Origin: an uncultured Gammaproteobacteria bacterium
GTDB taxonomy: Bacteria > Pseudomonadota > Gammaproteobacteria > Steroidobacterales > GCA-2729495
Direction: 5' to 3'
Length of the DNA: 22,630 bases
NCBI GenBank assembly: GCA_937958785.1
Contig: CALGMY010000252.1
Span: forward strand, 1 to 22,630
Part shown: piece after piece, positions 7,081 through 16,363 of the stretch
How the letters are laid out: the number at the start of each line of letters is the position of its first letter
How positions within the stretch are numbered: the first letter of the stretch is position 1
Program-made: the position numbers and the translations under genes
Notes under the pieces: generated by a model
Told to the model about the DNA's origin: nothing
What the model saw: the letters and a program-made list of their open reading frames with translations, nothing else
Database searches by the model: none

Positions 7081-7584
7081 ATGGCATTGCAGCGCAGTCA
7101 CCGGCCGTTCATCGTCCTGGTCCTGGCGGCCCTGGCCGCCGGCTGCAGCACCCCGCCCCGAGTGCCAGACCCCGTGGCTGCCCGCGTCCCGGCGGTGCCC
7201 ACCGAAACCGCCGACCCGGTCCGCGCCCAGGCGGTGTTCACGGCCCTGCAGATGGTCGGGGTGCCTTACCGCTGGGGCGGCGCGACGCCCACGGGCTTCG
7301 ACTGCAGCGGCCTCGTGCAGTACGCCTACTCCAATGCGGGACTCCGCCTGCCCCGCACGGCCGCCGCCCAGATGGATGCCTCGACGCCGGTCACCCTCGA
7401 GAACGCGGAGGCCGGTGACCTGCTGTTCTTCCGGGACGGCAGCCGGACCTCCCACGTGGCGATCTACCTCGGGGACGGCCGCTTCATCCACGCGCCGAGC
7501 ACGGGCCGGGAGGTGTCCCTGGACAGCTTCGGCAACGCCTACTGGCGCATGCGCTTCGCCCGGGCGGGCCGCGTCGGCAGCTGA
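7081..7584 (+). CDS. NlpC/P60 family lipoprotein (probable peptidoglycan endopeptidase)
   Basis: NlpC/P60 cysteine peptidases cut peptide links in the cell wall; Spr/MepS-type members are anchored lipoproteins active during envelope growth. The 167-residue product has a signal sequence ending in the lipobox LAAGC (lipidated C22), then a Pro-rich linker. The catalytic domain spans about 47-162: FDCSG gives nucleophile C75, SHVAIY gives H125 and FIHAPS gives H137, so the C-H-H triad is complete. It is a single-gene unit diverging from typA. A TAACAT at 7042-7047 may be the -10. The gene is followed 8 bp after its stop by a large inverted repeat. Confidence 0.92.
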   Translation: MALQRSHRPFIVLVLAALAAGCSTPPRVPDPVAARVPAVPTETADPVRAQAVFTALQMVGVPYRWGGATPTGFDCSGLVQYAYSNAGLRLPRTAAAQMDASTPVTLENAEAGDLLFFRDGSRTSHVAIYLGDGRFIHAPSTGREVSLDSFGNAYWRMRFARAGRVGS

Positions 7585-7592
7585 GCGGGTCG

Positions 7593-7691
7593 CCCTGTAG
7601 GAGCGCCTTCAGGCGCGAAGGGGCCTGGCCTTGGTCGCGAGTACGCTCATGCCGGCCAGGCCCCTTCGCGCCTGAAGGCGCTCCTACAGGG
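7593..7691. repeat. 38-bp perfect inverted repeat built on two REP-like units
   Basis: Positions 7593-7630 and 7654-7691 are perfect inverted copies over 38 bp with a 23-nt loop. Each arm contains the same 22-bp unit as the 5-kb cluster (7597-7618 and 7666-7687), extended inward by AGGGGCCTGGCC. It sits between two converging genes, so transcripts from either side would fold it; it may act as a bidirectional terminator or 3' stabiliser. The right arm supplies the TAG stop of the MAPEG gene. Confidence 0.92.
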
Positions 7692-8070
7692 ACAGGGCCA
7701 GGTTGCCGGCGGCGAGGGCGATCAGCAGGCCCCAGGTGAGCATCACTCCTGTGAAGCGGCCCGGGCTGCGGCCGGAGCTGCCGGTGAGGCCGACGGCGTG
7801 CAGCAGCCGGGCCACTACCAGCAGGGCACCCCCCGTGTGCACCGCCCCGGCGGGGCCGCCACCCGCCTCGTAAAAGGCGAGCAGCAGCAGGGCGAACGGC
7901 ACGTACTCGGCGAAATTGCCGTGGATGCGCACGGCGCGTTCCAGCTCCGGGCTCTCGCCGGTACCGAGCCCGACCTTGAAGCGCAGGCGGCGCATTGCCA
8001 CCCGGAAGCTCAGCACGACGTAGAGGATCGCGAGCACGCTCGCGTAGCTGGCCGAAATCGGGACGGGCAT
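7684..8070 (-). CDS. MAPEG family integral membrane protein
   Basis: The MAPEG family includes glutathione-dependent membrane enzymes and many uncharacterised bacterial members. The 128-residue product has about four hydrophobic segments (near 6-24, 54-68, 78-95 and 106-127). The family motif ERAVRIHGNFAEYVPF (44-59) matches the R-A-x-x-N-x-x-E-x-x-P pattern, which carries glutathione-binding residues in characterised members. The ATG at 8070 follows GGAGAG and lies 9 bp after the acyl-CoA ligase stop, so it is the last gene of the fatty-acid operon. Its substrate is unknown. The TAG stop lies inside a palindromic repeat. Confidence 0.88.
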   Translation of the reverse strand: MPVPISASYASVLAILYVVLSFRVAMRRLRFKVGLGTGESPELERAVRIHGNFAEYVPFALLLLAFYEAGGGPAGAVHTGGALLVVARLLHAVGLTGSSGRSPGRFTGVMLTWGLLIALAAGNLALSL

Positions 8071-8079
8071 GACGCTCTC

Positions 8080-9732
8080 CTAGCCGGGTGGATCCAGGTG
8101 GTGGCGAAACTGCTCCCGCAGCTCGCGTTTGCTGACCTTGCCGGTGCCGGTATGGGGCAACGATGCGACGAAGACCACGTCGTCCGGCACCCACCAGCTC
8201 GCGACGCGGCCGGCCAGGTAGGCGAGCAGATCGTCACGCGACACCGTCTCGCCGGGCTTGCGCACCACGACGAGCAGTGGCCGCTCGGACCACTTCGGGT
8301 GGGGCACGCCGATGACCGCCGCCTCGGCGACGGCCGGGTGGCCGGCCGCCAGGTTCTCGAGCTCGATGGAACTGATCCACTCCCCGCCGGACTTGATCAC
8401 GTCCTTGGTCCGGTCGGTGATCTGCAGGTACCCGGCGGGATCGATCGTCGCCACGTCGCCCGTGTCGAACCAGCCATCCACCGTGTGGGACGGACTCTGT
8501 GCCACGCCGTAGTAGCCGCTGGCGACGAAGGGGCCGCGGACCTGCAGCGATCCAAACGTCCGGCCGTCCCGGGGCAGCTCGTGGCCCGTGTCATCGACGA
8601 TGCGCAGCTCGATGCCGTAGACACCCCGCCCCTGCCTGGCCCGCAGGGCCCGCTCGGCCGCCAGGTCCAGCCGGTCCTCGCCGGCCCGGGGGCTGTTGAA
8701 GGCCCCGAGCGGCGAGGTCTCGGTCATGCCCCAGGCGTGGTGGGTCGCGACGCCATGACGCTCCCGGAACTCGTCGATGACCGCGGGCGGACAGGCAGCG
8801 CCGCCCACCACGGTGCGCTTCAGGCTCGGCAGCTTCGCGCCGGTGGCGGCCAGGTGCTGCAGGAGGGCCAGCCACACCGTCGGCACGCCGAGCGCGAGGG
8901 TGACCTGCTCGCCGTTGATGAGGTCCACCAGGGTGGCGGGATCGCCGGCGCCGCGGCCGGGGAGCACGAGCTTCGCCCCCGCCATGGGCGCGACGAAGGG
9001 CACGCCCCAGGCGTTGACGTGGAACATCGGCACCACGGGCAGCACGGTGTCCCGGGCGGTGACCCCCATGACGTCCGCCCCGAGCGCGGCGAGCGCGTGC
9101 AGCACGGTGGACCGGTGGCTGTAGAGCACGCCCTTCGGATCACCCGTGGTGCCGGAGGTGTAGCAGAGCGCGCTGGCCGCGTGCTCGGGCAGGTCGGGCC
9201 AGGCGTAGCGGTCGTCCTCGCCCGCCAGCATCGCCTCGTAGCCCCGGGCCGTGTCGAGGAGCGGCGCCGGCTGGGGCGGCGGCAGGTGGTCCGGGCCCGT
9301 CAGCCAGACGATGGCGCGGACGTGGGTGAGATGTGGCGTCACCCGGGCGAGCAGCGGGGCGAACTCCGGCGCGACGAACAGCACCGGGGCACCGCCGTGA
9401 TTGATGATCCAGGCGATCTGCTCCGGCAGCAGGCGGGGATTGACGGTGTGCAGGACCCGGCCGGAGCAGGCCACGCCGTAGAAGAGCTCCAGGTGACGGA
9501 AGTCGTTGAAGGCGAGCGTGGCCACCCGGTCCCCGGTCGCGAGGCCGGCACGGTCCAGCGCCCGGGCGAGGCGGGCCGCGCGGGTGCCGACCTCCGCATA
9601 GGTGGTGCGGTGCCGCGGGTGGTCCGCGGTGATCGAGACCACCGACTGGTCACCGTGGTTCCGCACCGCGTGGCGCAGGATGCCCGTGATCGTCAGCGGC
9701 ACGTCCATCATCAGTCCCTGCATGCCATTCAT
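8080..9732 (-). CDS. Acyl-CoA synthetase (AMP-forming fatty-acid-CoA ligase)
   Basis: This ANL-superfamily enzyme activates a carboxylic acid through an acyl-adenylate to its CoA thioester. The product has 550 residues. The P-loop-like motif YTSGTTGDPKG is at 191-201. WGMTET, GWFDTGD and DRTKDVIKSGGEWIS follow in the expected order. TGTGK near the C-terminus provides the adenylation lysine K532. It resembles the medium/long-chain group (FadD3/AlkK-like), but specificity cannot be read. The start at 9732 is chosen because its ATG overlaps the TGA of the upstream hydrolase (ATGA), a translational-coupling arrangement; further Met codons occur within nine residues. Confidence 0.92.
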   Translation of the reverse strand: MNGMQGLMMDVPLTITGILRHAVRNHGDQSVVSITADHPRHRTTYAEVGTRAARLARALDRAGLATGDRVATLAFNDFRHLELFYGVACSGRVLHTVNPRLLPEQIAWIINHGGAPVLFVAPEFAPLLARVTPHLTHVRAIVWLTGPDHLPPPQPAPLLDTARGYEAMLAGEDDRYAWPDLPEHAASALCYTSGTTGDPKGVLYSHRSTVLHALAALGADVMGVTARDTVLPVVPMFHVNAWGVPFVAPMAGAKLVLPGRGAGDPATLVDLINGEQVTLALGVPTVWLALLQHLAATGAKLPSLKRTVVGGAACPPAVIDEFRERHGVATHHAWGMTETSPLGAFNSPRAGEDRLDLAAERALRARQGRGVYGIELRIVDDTGHELPRDGRTFGSLQVRGPFVASGYYGVAQSPSHTVDGWFDTGDVATIDPAGYLQITDRTKDVIKSGGEWISSIELENLAAGHPAVAEAAVIGVPHPKWSERPLLVVVRKPGETVSRDDLLAYLAGRVASWWVPDDVVFVASLPHTGTGKVSKRELREQFRHHLDPPG

Positions 9733-10574
9733 CCTCGCACGAAGTCCGCCAGGTCCGCCCACTCCCCGCCCCCGACCCTGGGGTCGAAGAAACCGAAGTG
9801 GCCGATGGGGGCGCCGGACGGGTTGCGGGCGGGCACTGCGATGAAGTCCCGTTCGGCGTGGGGAAACCAGTCGTGCCAGGCGCGCACGGCCCGCTCCGGC
9901 GCCAGGTCGTCGCCGGCGATCCAGTAGGTGCGCAGACGGCAGCGCACGTCTCCGTGGTACTGGGGCTGGGGTCCGACCCGGGGGCTGCGGATGTAGTCCG
10001 GGTCCCTGCCCCACTCGGCCCACTGCCGCGCGACGCCCGCGGGGAGGTCCTGGCCGAGCCCGAGCCGGGCGGCGGGGAAGCGGCCGGACGGACCCGCCAG
10101 CAGCGGGATGGCGAGGTACCACAACGCGAACACCCGGGCCCGCTGGAGTCCGTCCCAGTGGCGCCAGTGGCCGGACTGGGTCGCCACCCCGACCACGGCG
10201 TCGAGCGCGCGGACTTCCGGCGCGATGCCGAGCAGCTGGCCCCCCACCGAGTGCCCGAGCGCGACCACCCGCTCCGGCCTGCGCTCCGCTCTCAGCCACC
10301 GGACCACGGCGGGAAAGTCGCGGCGGCCCCAGTCCTCGAGCCGCACCGAGTCTGCGCGCGCCGGATCGACGACGGACTCGCCCATGCCCCGGTAGTCATA
10401 GGTCACCGTGCCGATGCCGCGGTCCGCCAGAAAGCCGGCCAGGTGGCGGTAGAAGCGCCGGCGCACGCCCATCGCCGAGTTGATGACCAGCCAGGTGCGC
10501 GCCGCGTCGGGTCCATGGACGGTGGCCTTCAGGACCTGGCCGTCCCCGGCCGTGACCGCGACGTCGGTGGTCAC
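9729..10574 (-). CDS. Alpha/beta-fold hydrolase (COG4757-like)
   Basis: This cytoplasmic serine hydrolase has 281 residues. The nucleophile elbow GHSVG gives S109, GDD gives D222 and GHFGFF gives H259, a complete triad. The opening (INSAMGVRRRFYRHLA, then TYDYRGMGES) resembles the COG4757 group of predicted hydrolases. In this operon it could cleave an ester or an acyl-CoA thioester of the pathway substrate; that is inference. The GTG start at 10574 overlaps the racemase TGA as GTGA, and its own TGA overlaps the ligase ATG. The frame remains open far upstream only because it is the shadow of the racemase gene. Confidence 0.85.
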   Translation of the reverse strand: MTTDVAVTAGDGQVLKATVHGPDAARTWLVINSAMGVRRRFYRHLAGFLADRGIGTVTYDYRGMGESVVDPARADSVRLEDWGRRDFPAVVRWLRAERRPERVVALGHSVGGQLLGIAPEVRALDAVVGVATQSGHWRHWDGLQRARVFALWYLAIPLLAGPSGRFPAARLGLGQDLPAGVARQWAEWGRDPDYIRSPRVGPQPQYHGDVRCRLRTYWIAGDDLAPERAVRAWHDWFPHAERDFIAVPARNPSGAPIGHFGFFDPRVGGGEWADLADFVRG

Positions 10575-11725
10575 GGGGCCGCCGCCGCGGCGCCGGCCGC
10601 GATGAGGGCGTCGATGTCCCCGGCGGTGTACCCCGCCTCGGCCAGCACCGCGCGGGTGTCGGTGCCTGGCAGCACGGGAGGCCGGGGTGGCCCGGGCGGC
10701 GTCCCGCCGAAGCGGGGCGCCGGCGCGGCCTGCAGCACGCCGCCCACGCTGACGAAGCTGCCGCGGGCCACGTGGTGCGGGTGACCTGCCGCCTCGTCGA
10801 GCGTGAGCACCGGCGCGACGCAGGCGCCGGTGCCCTCGAGCAACGCACACCACTCGTCCCGGCTCCGGGTCCGGAACACGGCGGCGAGCTCCGCCTTGAG
10901 GCCCGGCCAGTCCGGGTCGGGCACCGGGCCGGCACCGAGGCCGTGGGCGCCGAACCGGGCGGGGTCGAGGCCCGCGAGGCGGATCAGCTCCGCATAGAAG
11001 GCGGGCTCCAGCGCCGCCACCGCCAGGTAGCGGCCATCGGCGGTCTCGTAGGTCGCGTAGTAGTGGGCCGCGCCGCCGAGGAAGTGCGTCCCCGTGCCGC
11101 CGTCGAAGAGCCCGGCGGCCCGGAACCCGTGGAACATGGCCATCTGCGCGTTGATGCCGTCGAGCATCGTGGCGTCCACGACCTGGCCATGCCCGGAGCG
11201 CACCGCCGCGAGCAGGGCGGAGACGAGTCCGAAGGCCAGTAACAGGCCACCGCCGCCGAAGTCGCCGACCAGGTTGAGTGGCGGCACCGGCGGCTCGCCG
11301 GCCCGGCCGATGGCGTGCAGCGCGCCGGTGAGGGCGAGGTAGTTGAGGTCGTGGCCGGGCGCGGCCGCAAGCGGACCCTCCTGGCCCCAGCCGGTCACCC
11401 GGCCGTAGACGAGGCGCGGATTGCGGGCGAGGCACACGTCCGGGCCGAATCCCAGTCGCTCCGCGACGCCGGGCCGGAAGCCCTCGATCAGCGCGTCGGC
11501 CTGGCCAGCGAGTGCGAGCAGCGCCGCGAGGCCATCGGCGTGCTTGAGGTCGAGGACGACGCTGCGCCGGTTCCGCCGGAGCGGGTCGACGGTCGCGAGG
11601 GGCGCCCCGCCGGGCCGGTCGATGCGGATGACCTCGGCGCCCAGGTCGCCCAGCAACATGCCGCAGAACGGCCCCGGGCCGATGCCGGCAACCTCCAGGA
11701 CGCGGAGTCCGGCGAGGGGGCCCAT
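10571..11725 (-). CDS. Alpha-methylacyl-CoA racemase (CoA-transferase family III fold)
   Basis: AMACR epimerises (2R)- to (2S)-methylacyl-CoA so that methyl-branched chains can enter beta-oxidation. The product has 384 residues. The N-terminal CoA-binding segment is typical (GLRVLEVAGIGPGPFCGMLL). H125 in GHDLNYLALTG, D155 in LVGDFGGGG and E240 in ALEPAFY match, with an offset of one, the His126/Asp156/Glu241 catalytic set of the mycobacterial racemase. This separates it from plain CoA transferases of the fold, whose catalytic Asp lies elsewhere. Its ATG shares one base with the upstream TGA (TGATG), and no separate Shine-Dalgarno motif is visible, so coupling is likely. Confidence 0.9.
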   Translation of the reverse strand: MGPLAGLRVLEVAGIGPGPFCGMLLGDLGAEVIRIDRPGGAPLATVDPLRRNRRSVVLDLKHADGLAALLALAGQADALIEGFRPGVAERLGFGPDVCLARNPRLVYGRVTGWGQEGPLAAAPGHDLNYLALTGALHAIGRAGEPPVPPLNLVGDFGGGGLLLAFGLVSALLAAVRSGHGQVVDATMLDGINAQMAMFHGFRAAGLFDGGTGTHFLGGAAHYYATYETADGRYLAVAALEPAFYAELIRLAGLDPARFGAHGLGAGPVPDPDWPGLKAELAAVFRTRSRDEWCALLEGTGACVAPVLTLDEAAGHPHHVARGSFVSVGGVLQAAPAPRFGGTPPGPPRPPVLPGTDTRAVLAEAGYTAGDIDALIAAGAAAAAP

Positions 11726-12888
11726 CAGTTGTTCGGGGACGGTTTCCGCCGCGGGTCGAGCCCGATGGCGCGGGCAATGATCTCCCGCATGACTTCCGAT
11801 GAGCCGGCGTAGATCCGGGACACGCGGGCATCCCGGTACATGCGGGAGATGCGGTACTCGTCCATGTAGCCGGCGCCGCCGTGGAGCTGCACGCACTCGT
11901 CGGTCACGCGGCCCTCGAGCTCGCTGCAGAAGAGCTTGGCCCGGGCCACCTCGTCGGCGGAGAGCCGGCCGGCGTTGAACTCCATCACGCAGTGGTCCAC
12001 GAAGACCTGGGCGATGTCGATCTCCGTGCGCATGTCCGCCATCTTGAAGCGGTTCACCTGGAAGTCCGCCACGGCCTGGCCGAAGATCCGCCGCTCCCGG
12101 ATGTAGTCGAGCGTGAGGTCGAAGGCCACCTGGGCCGCCGCCACGTACTGGGCCGCGGAAATCAGCCGCTCCTCCACCAGGTACTGCATCAGGTAGTAGA
12201 AGCCGCGGGTGGGATCGCCCAGCACGTTGCCCTTCGGCACCCGCACGTTGGCAAAGAACAGCTCGGCCGTGTCCTGGGAGTTCAGCCCCATCTTCTTCAG
12301 GTTCCGCCCGCGGGAGAAGCCCTCCATCCCGCGTTCGACCAGGAACAGGCCGAGTTGCCGGTCGCCGCCGGTGCGGGCAGCCACGACGAACAGGTCGCCG
12401 TTGATGCCATTCGAGATGTAGGTCTTGGCGCCGTTCAGCAGCCAGTGGTCGCCCCGGTCCTCGGCCCGGGTCTTCATGCCGGCGAGGTCGCTGCCGGCAC
12501 CGGGCTCGGTCATGGCGATGCCGAGGATGGTCTCGCCACGGGCGCAGCCCGGCAGGAAGCGCTGCTTCTGCTCCTCGGTGCCGAGTCCCTCGATGTAGGG
12601 TGCGACGAGCCGGGAGTGCAGGGTGAAGTAGAGGCCGCTGTCGCCGTGGCGCAGGTTCTCCTCGAGCAGGATCTGCTCGTAACGGAAGTCCCGGATGCCC
12701 GCGCCCCCGTACTGCTCGGGGGCCTGCATGAGCAGGAGCCCTTCCTCCCCGCCCCGCCGGTAGATCTCCCGGTCGATCTGCCCCGCGGCGTGCCAGCGGT
12801 CCCGGTGGGGCTCCACTTCCTTCCGGAAGAAGCGGCGCACCGAGTCCCGGAACATGTGGTGCTCGGGCTCGAAGTGCCGGCGCTCCAT
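11725..12888 (-). CDS. Acyl-CoA dehydrogenase with LCAD/IVD-type active site
   Basis: This FAD enzyme introduces the 2,3 double bond into an acyl-CoA and has 387 residues. MTEPGAGSDLAGM is at 126-138, KTYISNG at 155-161 and LHGGAGYMDE at 335-344. The usual catalytic glutamate of IYEGT is absent: the sequence is IYAGSSE (359-365) with A361. Instead LVEERLI places a glutamate around E240 on helix G, the position used by long-chain and isovaleryl-CoA dehydrogenases. It should therefore be active and may accept long or branched chains. The start is ATG at 12888, 4 bp after the stop of the multifunctional gene. Confidence 0.92.
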   Translation of the reverse strand: MERRHFEPEHHMFRDSVRRFFRKEVEPHRDRWHAAGQIDREIYRRGGEEGLLLMQAPEQYGGAGIRDFRYEQILLEENLRHGDSGLYFTLHSRLVAPYIEGLGTEEQKQRFLPGCARGETILGIAMTEPGAGSDLAGMKTRAEDRGDHWLLNGAKTYISNGINGDLFVVAARTGGDRQLGLFLVERGMEGFSRGRNLKKMGLNSQDTAELFFANVRVPKGNVLGDPTRGFYYLMQYLVEERLISAAQYVAAAQVAFDLTLDYIRERRIFGQAVADFQVNRFKMADMRTEIDIAQVFVDHCVMEFNAGRLSADEVARAKLFCSELEGRVTDECVQLHGGAGYMDEYRISRMYRDARVSRIYAGSSEVMREIIARAIGLDPRRKPSPNN

Positions 12889-12892
12889 GAGG

Positions 12893-15082
<2,190 letters not shown>

Positions 15083-15085
15083 GGG

Positions 15086-16294
15086 CTACACCCGCTCGAT
15101 GATGGTGGCGGTGCCCATCCCGGCACCGATGCACAGCGTGACGAGCGCCGTGGCCTTGCCCCGCCGCTCCAGCTCGTCGAGGACCGTGCCGAGGATCATC
15201 GCCCCGGTGGCCCCGAGGGGATGACCGAGGGCGATGGCGCCGCCGTTCACATTGATACGGTCGTGGGGGATCGCGAAAATCTGCATGTAGCGCAGCACCA
15301 CGGACGCGAAGGCCTCGTTGAGCTCGAAGAGGTCGATGTCCTTCGCCTGCATCCCGCAGCGCTTCAGCACCTTGTCGGTGGCCGGGCCGGGGCCGGTGAG
15401 CATGATCGTGGGCTCGGAGCCGACCGAGGCGAAGCCGACGATGCGGGCACGGGGCTTGAGCCCCAGCGCCTTGCCGATCTCCCCGGAACCCACCAGCACG
15501 CCGGCGGCACCATCCACGATCCCCGAGGAGTTGCCGCCGGTGTGCACGTGGTCGATGCGCTCGACCTCCGGGTAGCGCTGCAGGGCCACCGAGTCGAAGC
15601 CGAACTGCTCGCCCATGGTGGCGAAGGCGGGCTTGAGCGAGGCGAGGCCCTCCAGGGTGGTGTCGGCGCGCAGGTGCTCGTCCCGGTCGAGCAGCACCTG
15701 GCCGAGGGCGTCGGTGACGGGCAGGACGGACTGCCGGAACCAGCCGGACTGCCAGGCGTGGGCCGCCCGCTTCTGGCTTTCCAGGGCATAGGCGTCGCAG
15801 TCCCGGCGGCTGATGCCGTACTTCGTGGCGATGAGGTCGGCGCCGATGCCCTGGGGCGCGAAGTAGGTGCGATAGGCGACCTGGGGGTCGCTCGCCATCG
15901 CGCCACCGTCCGAACCCATGGGCACGCGGGACATGGACTCGATGCCCCCGCCGATGCAGAGGTCCGACTGGCCGGACAGGACCTGGGCGGCCGCCGTGTT
16001 CACGGCCTCGAGGCCCGAGGCGCAGAAGCGGTTCAGCTGCTTGCCCGGCACGTTCTCGGCGTAGCCGGCGTTCAGGACCGCCACCCGGGCGATGTCGGCC
16101 CCCTGCTCGCCCACGGGCGACACGCAACCCATGATCACGTCGTCTAGCCGGCTGGTATCAAGCTGGCTGCGCTCCTTGAGGGCACGCAGCACCTGGGTCA
16201 CCAGCTCGATGGGCGTCACCTCGTGGAGGGCGCCATTGGACTTGCCGCGGCCCCGGGGGGTGCGTACGTGGTCGTAGATGAAGGCTTCGGGCAC
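15086..16294 (-). CDS. Acetyl-CoA C-acyltransferase (thiolase)
   Basis: This enzyme thiolytically cleaves 3-ketoacyl-CoA and closes the beta-oxidation cycle. The 402-residue product carries the acylated cysteine C91 in NRFCASGLEAV, the NEAF loop, H358 in ALGHPLGATGA and the second cysteine C388 in LCIGAGMG, so the active site is complete. The start is GTG at 16294, with AGGGGA about five bases upstream; no better ATG precedes it. It is the first gene of the seven-gene catabolic operon unless the glutamine-synthetase-like gene 69 bp upstream is co-transcribed. The leader can form a hairpin next to the start codon. Confidence 0.94.
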   Translation of the reverse strand: MPEAFIYDHVRTPRGRGKSNGALHEVTPIELVTQVLRALKERSQLDTSRLDDVIMGCVSPVGEQGADIARVAVLNAGYAENVPGKQLNRFCASGLEAVNTAAAQVLSGQSDLCIGGGIESMSRVPMGSDGGAMASDPQVAYRTYFAPQGIGADLIATKYGISRRDCDAYALESQKRAAHAWQSGWFRQSVLPVTDALGQVLLDRDEHLRADTTLEGLASLKPAFATMGEQFGFDSVALQRYPEVERIDHVHTGGNSSGIVDGAAGVLVGSGEIGKALGLKPRARIVGFASVGSEPTIMLTGPGPATDKVLKRCGMQAKDIDLFELNEAFASVVLRYMQIFAIPHDRINVNGGAIALGHPLGATGAMILGTVLDELERRGKATALVTLCIGAGMGTATIIERV

Positions 16295-16355
16295 TGGGTT
16301 CCCCTGTCGTTCTTGGTTTCGGGGCGGCCCCGCCGCAGCAGGGCACTGGAACCCA
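16295..16355 (-). promoter_or_regulatory. Possible translation-control hairpin in the thiolase leader
   Basis: TGGGTTCC (16295-16302) and GGAACCCA (16348-16355) are 8-bp inverted copies. On the transcript the 3' arm overlaps the AGGGGA ribosome-binding region and touches the GTG start. A small CGGGG-CGG-CCCCG hairpin lies inside the loop. A 9-bp direct repeat GGGCACTGG (16289-16297 and 16341-16349) covers the start codon and the far arm. Whether this regulates anything is inference. Confidence 0.3.
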
Positions 16356-16363
16356 AGACTACG

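Noticed and set aside
6940..7491. Upstream in-frame extension of typA giving an 801-residue protein
   Set aside because: The extension is antisense to the NlpC lipoprotein gene, has no similarity to translational GTPases, and the 617-residue start fits the family and a TATAAT 30 bp upstream.
9733..10299. Extended N-terminus for the acyl-CoA ligase
   Set aside because: This stretch is the shadow of the alpha/beta hydrolase; the ATGA overlap at 9732 and the family start favour the 550-residue form.
10575..11831. Fusion of the alpha/beta hydrolase to a long N-terminal domain
   Set aside because: The added part is an out-of-frame reading of the racemase gene with no domain features; the GTGA overlap gives a natural start.
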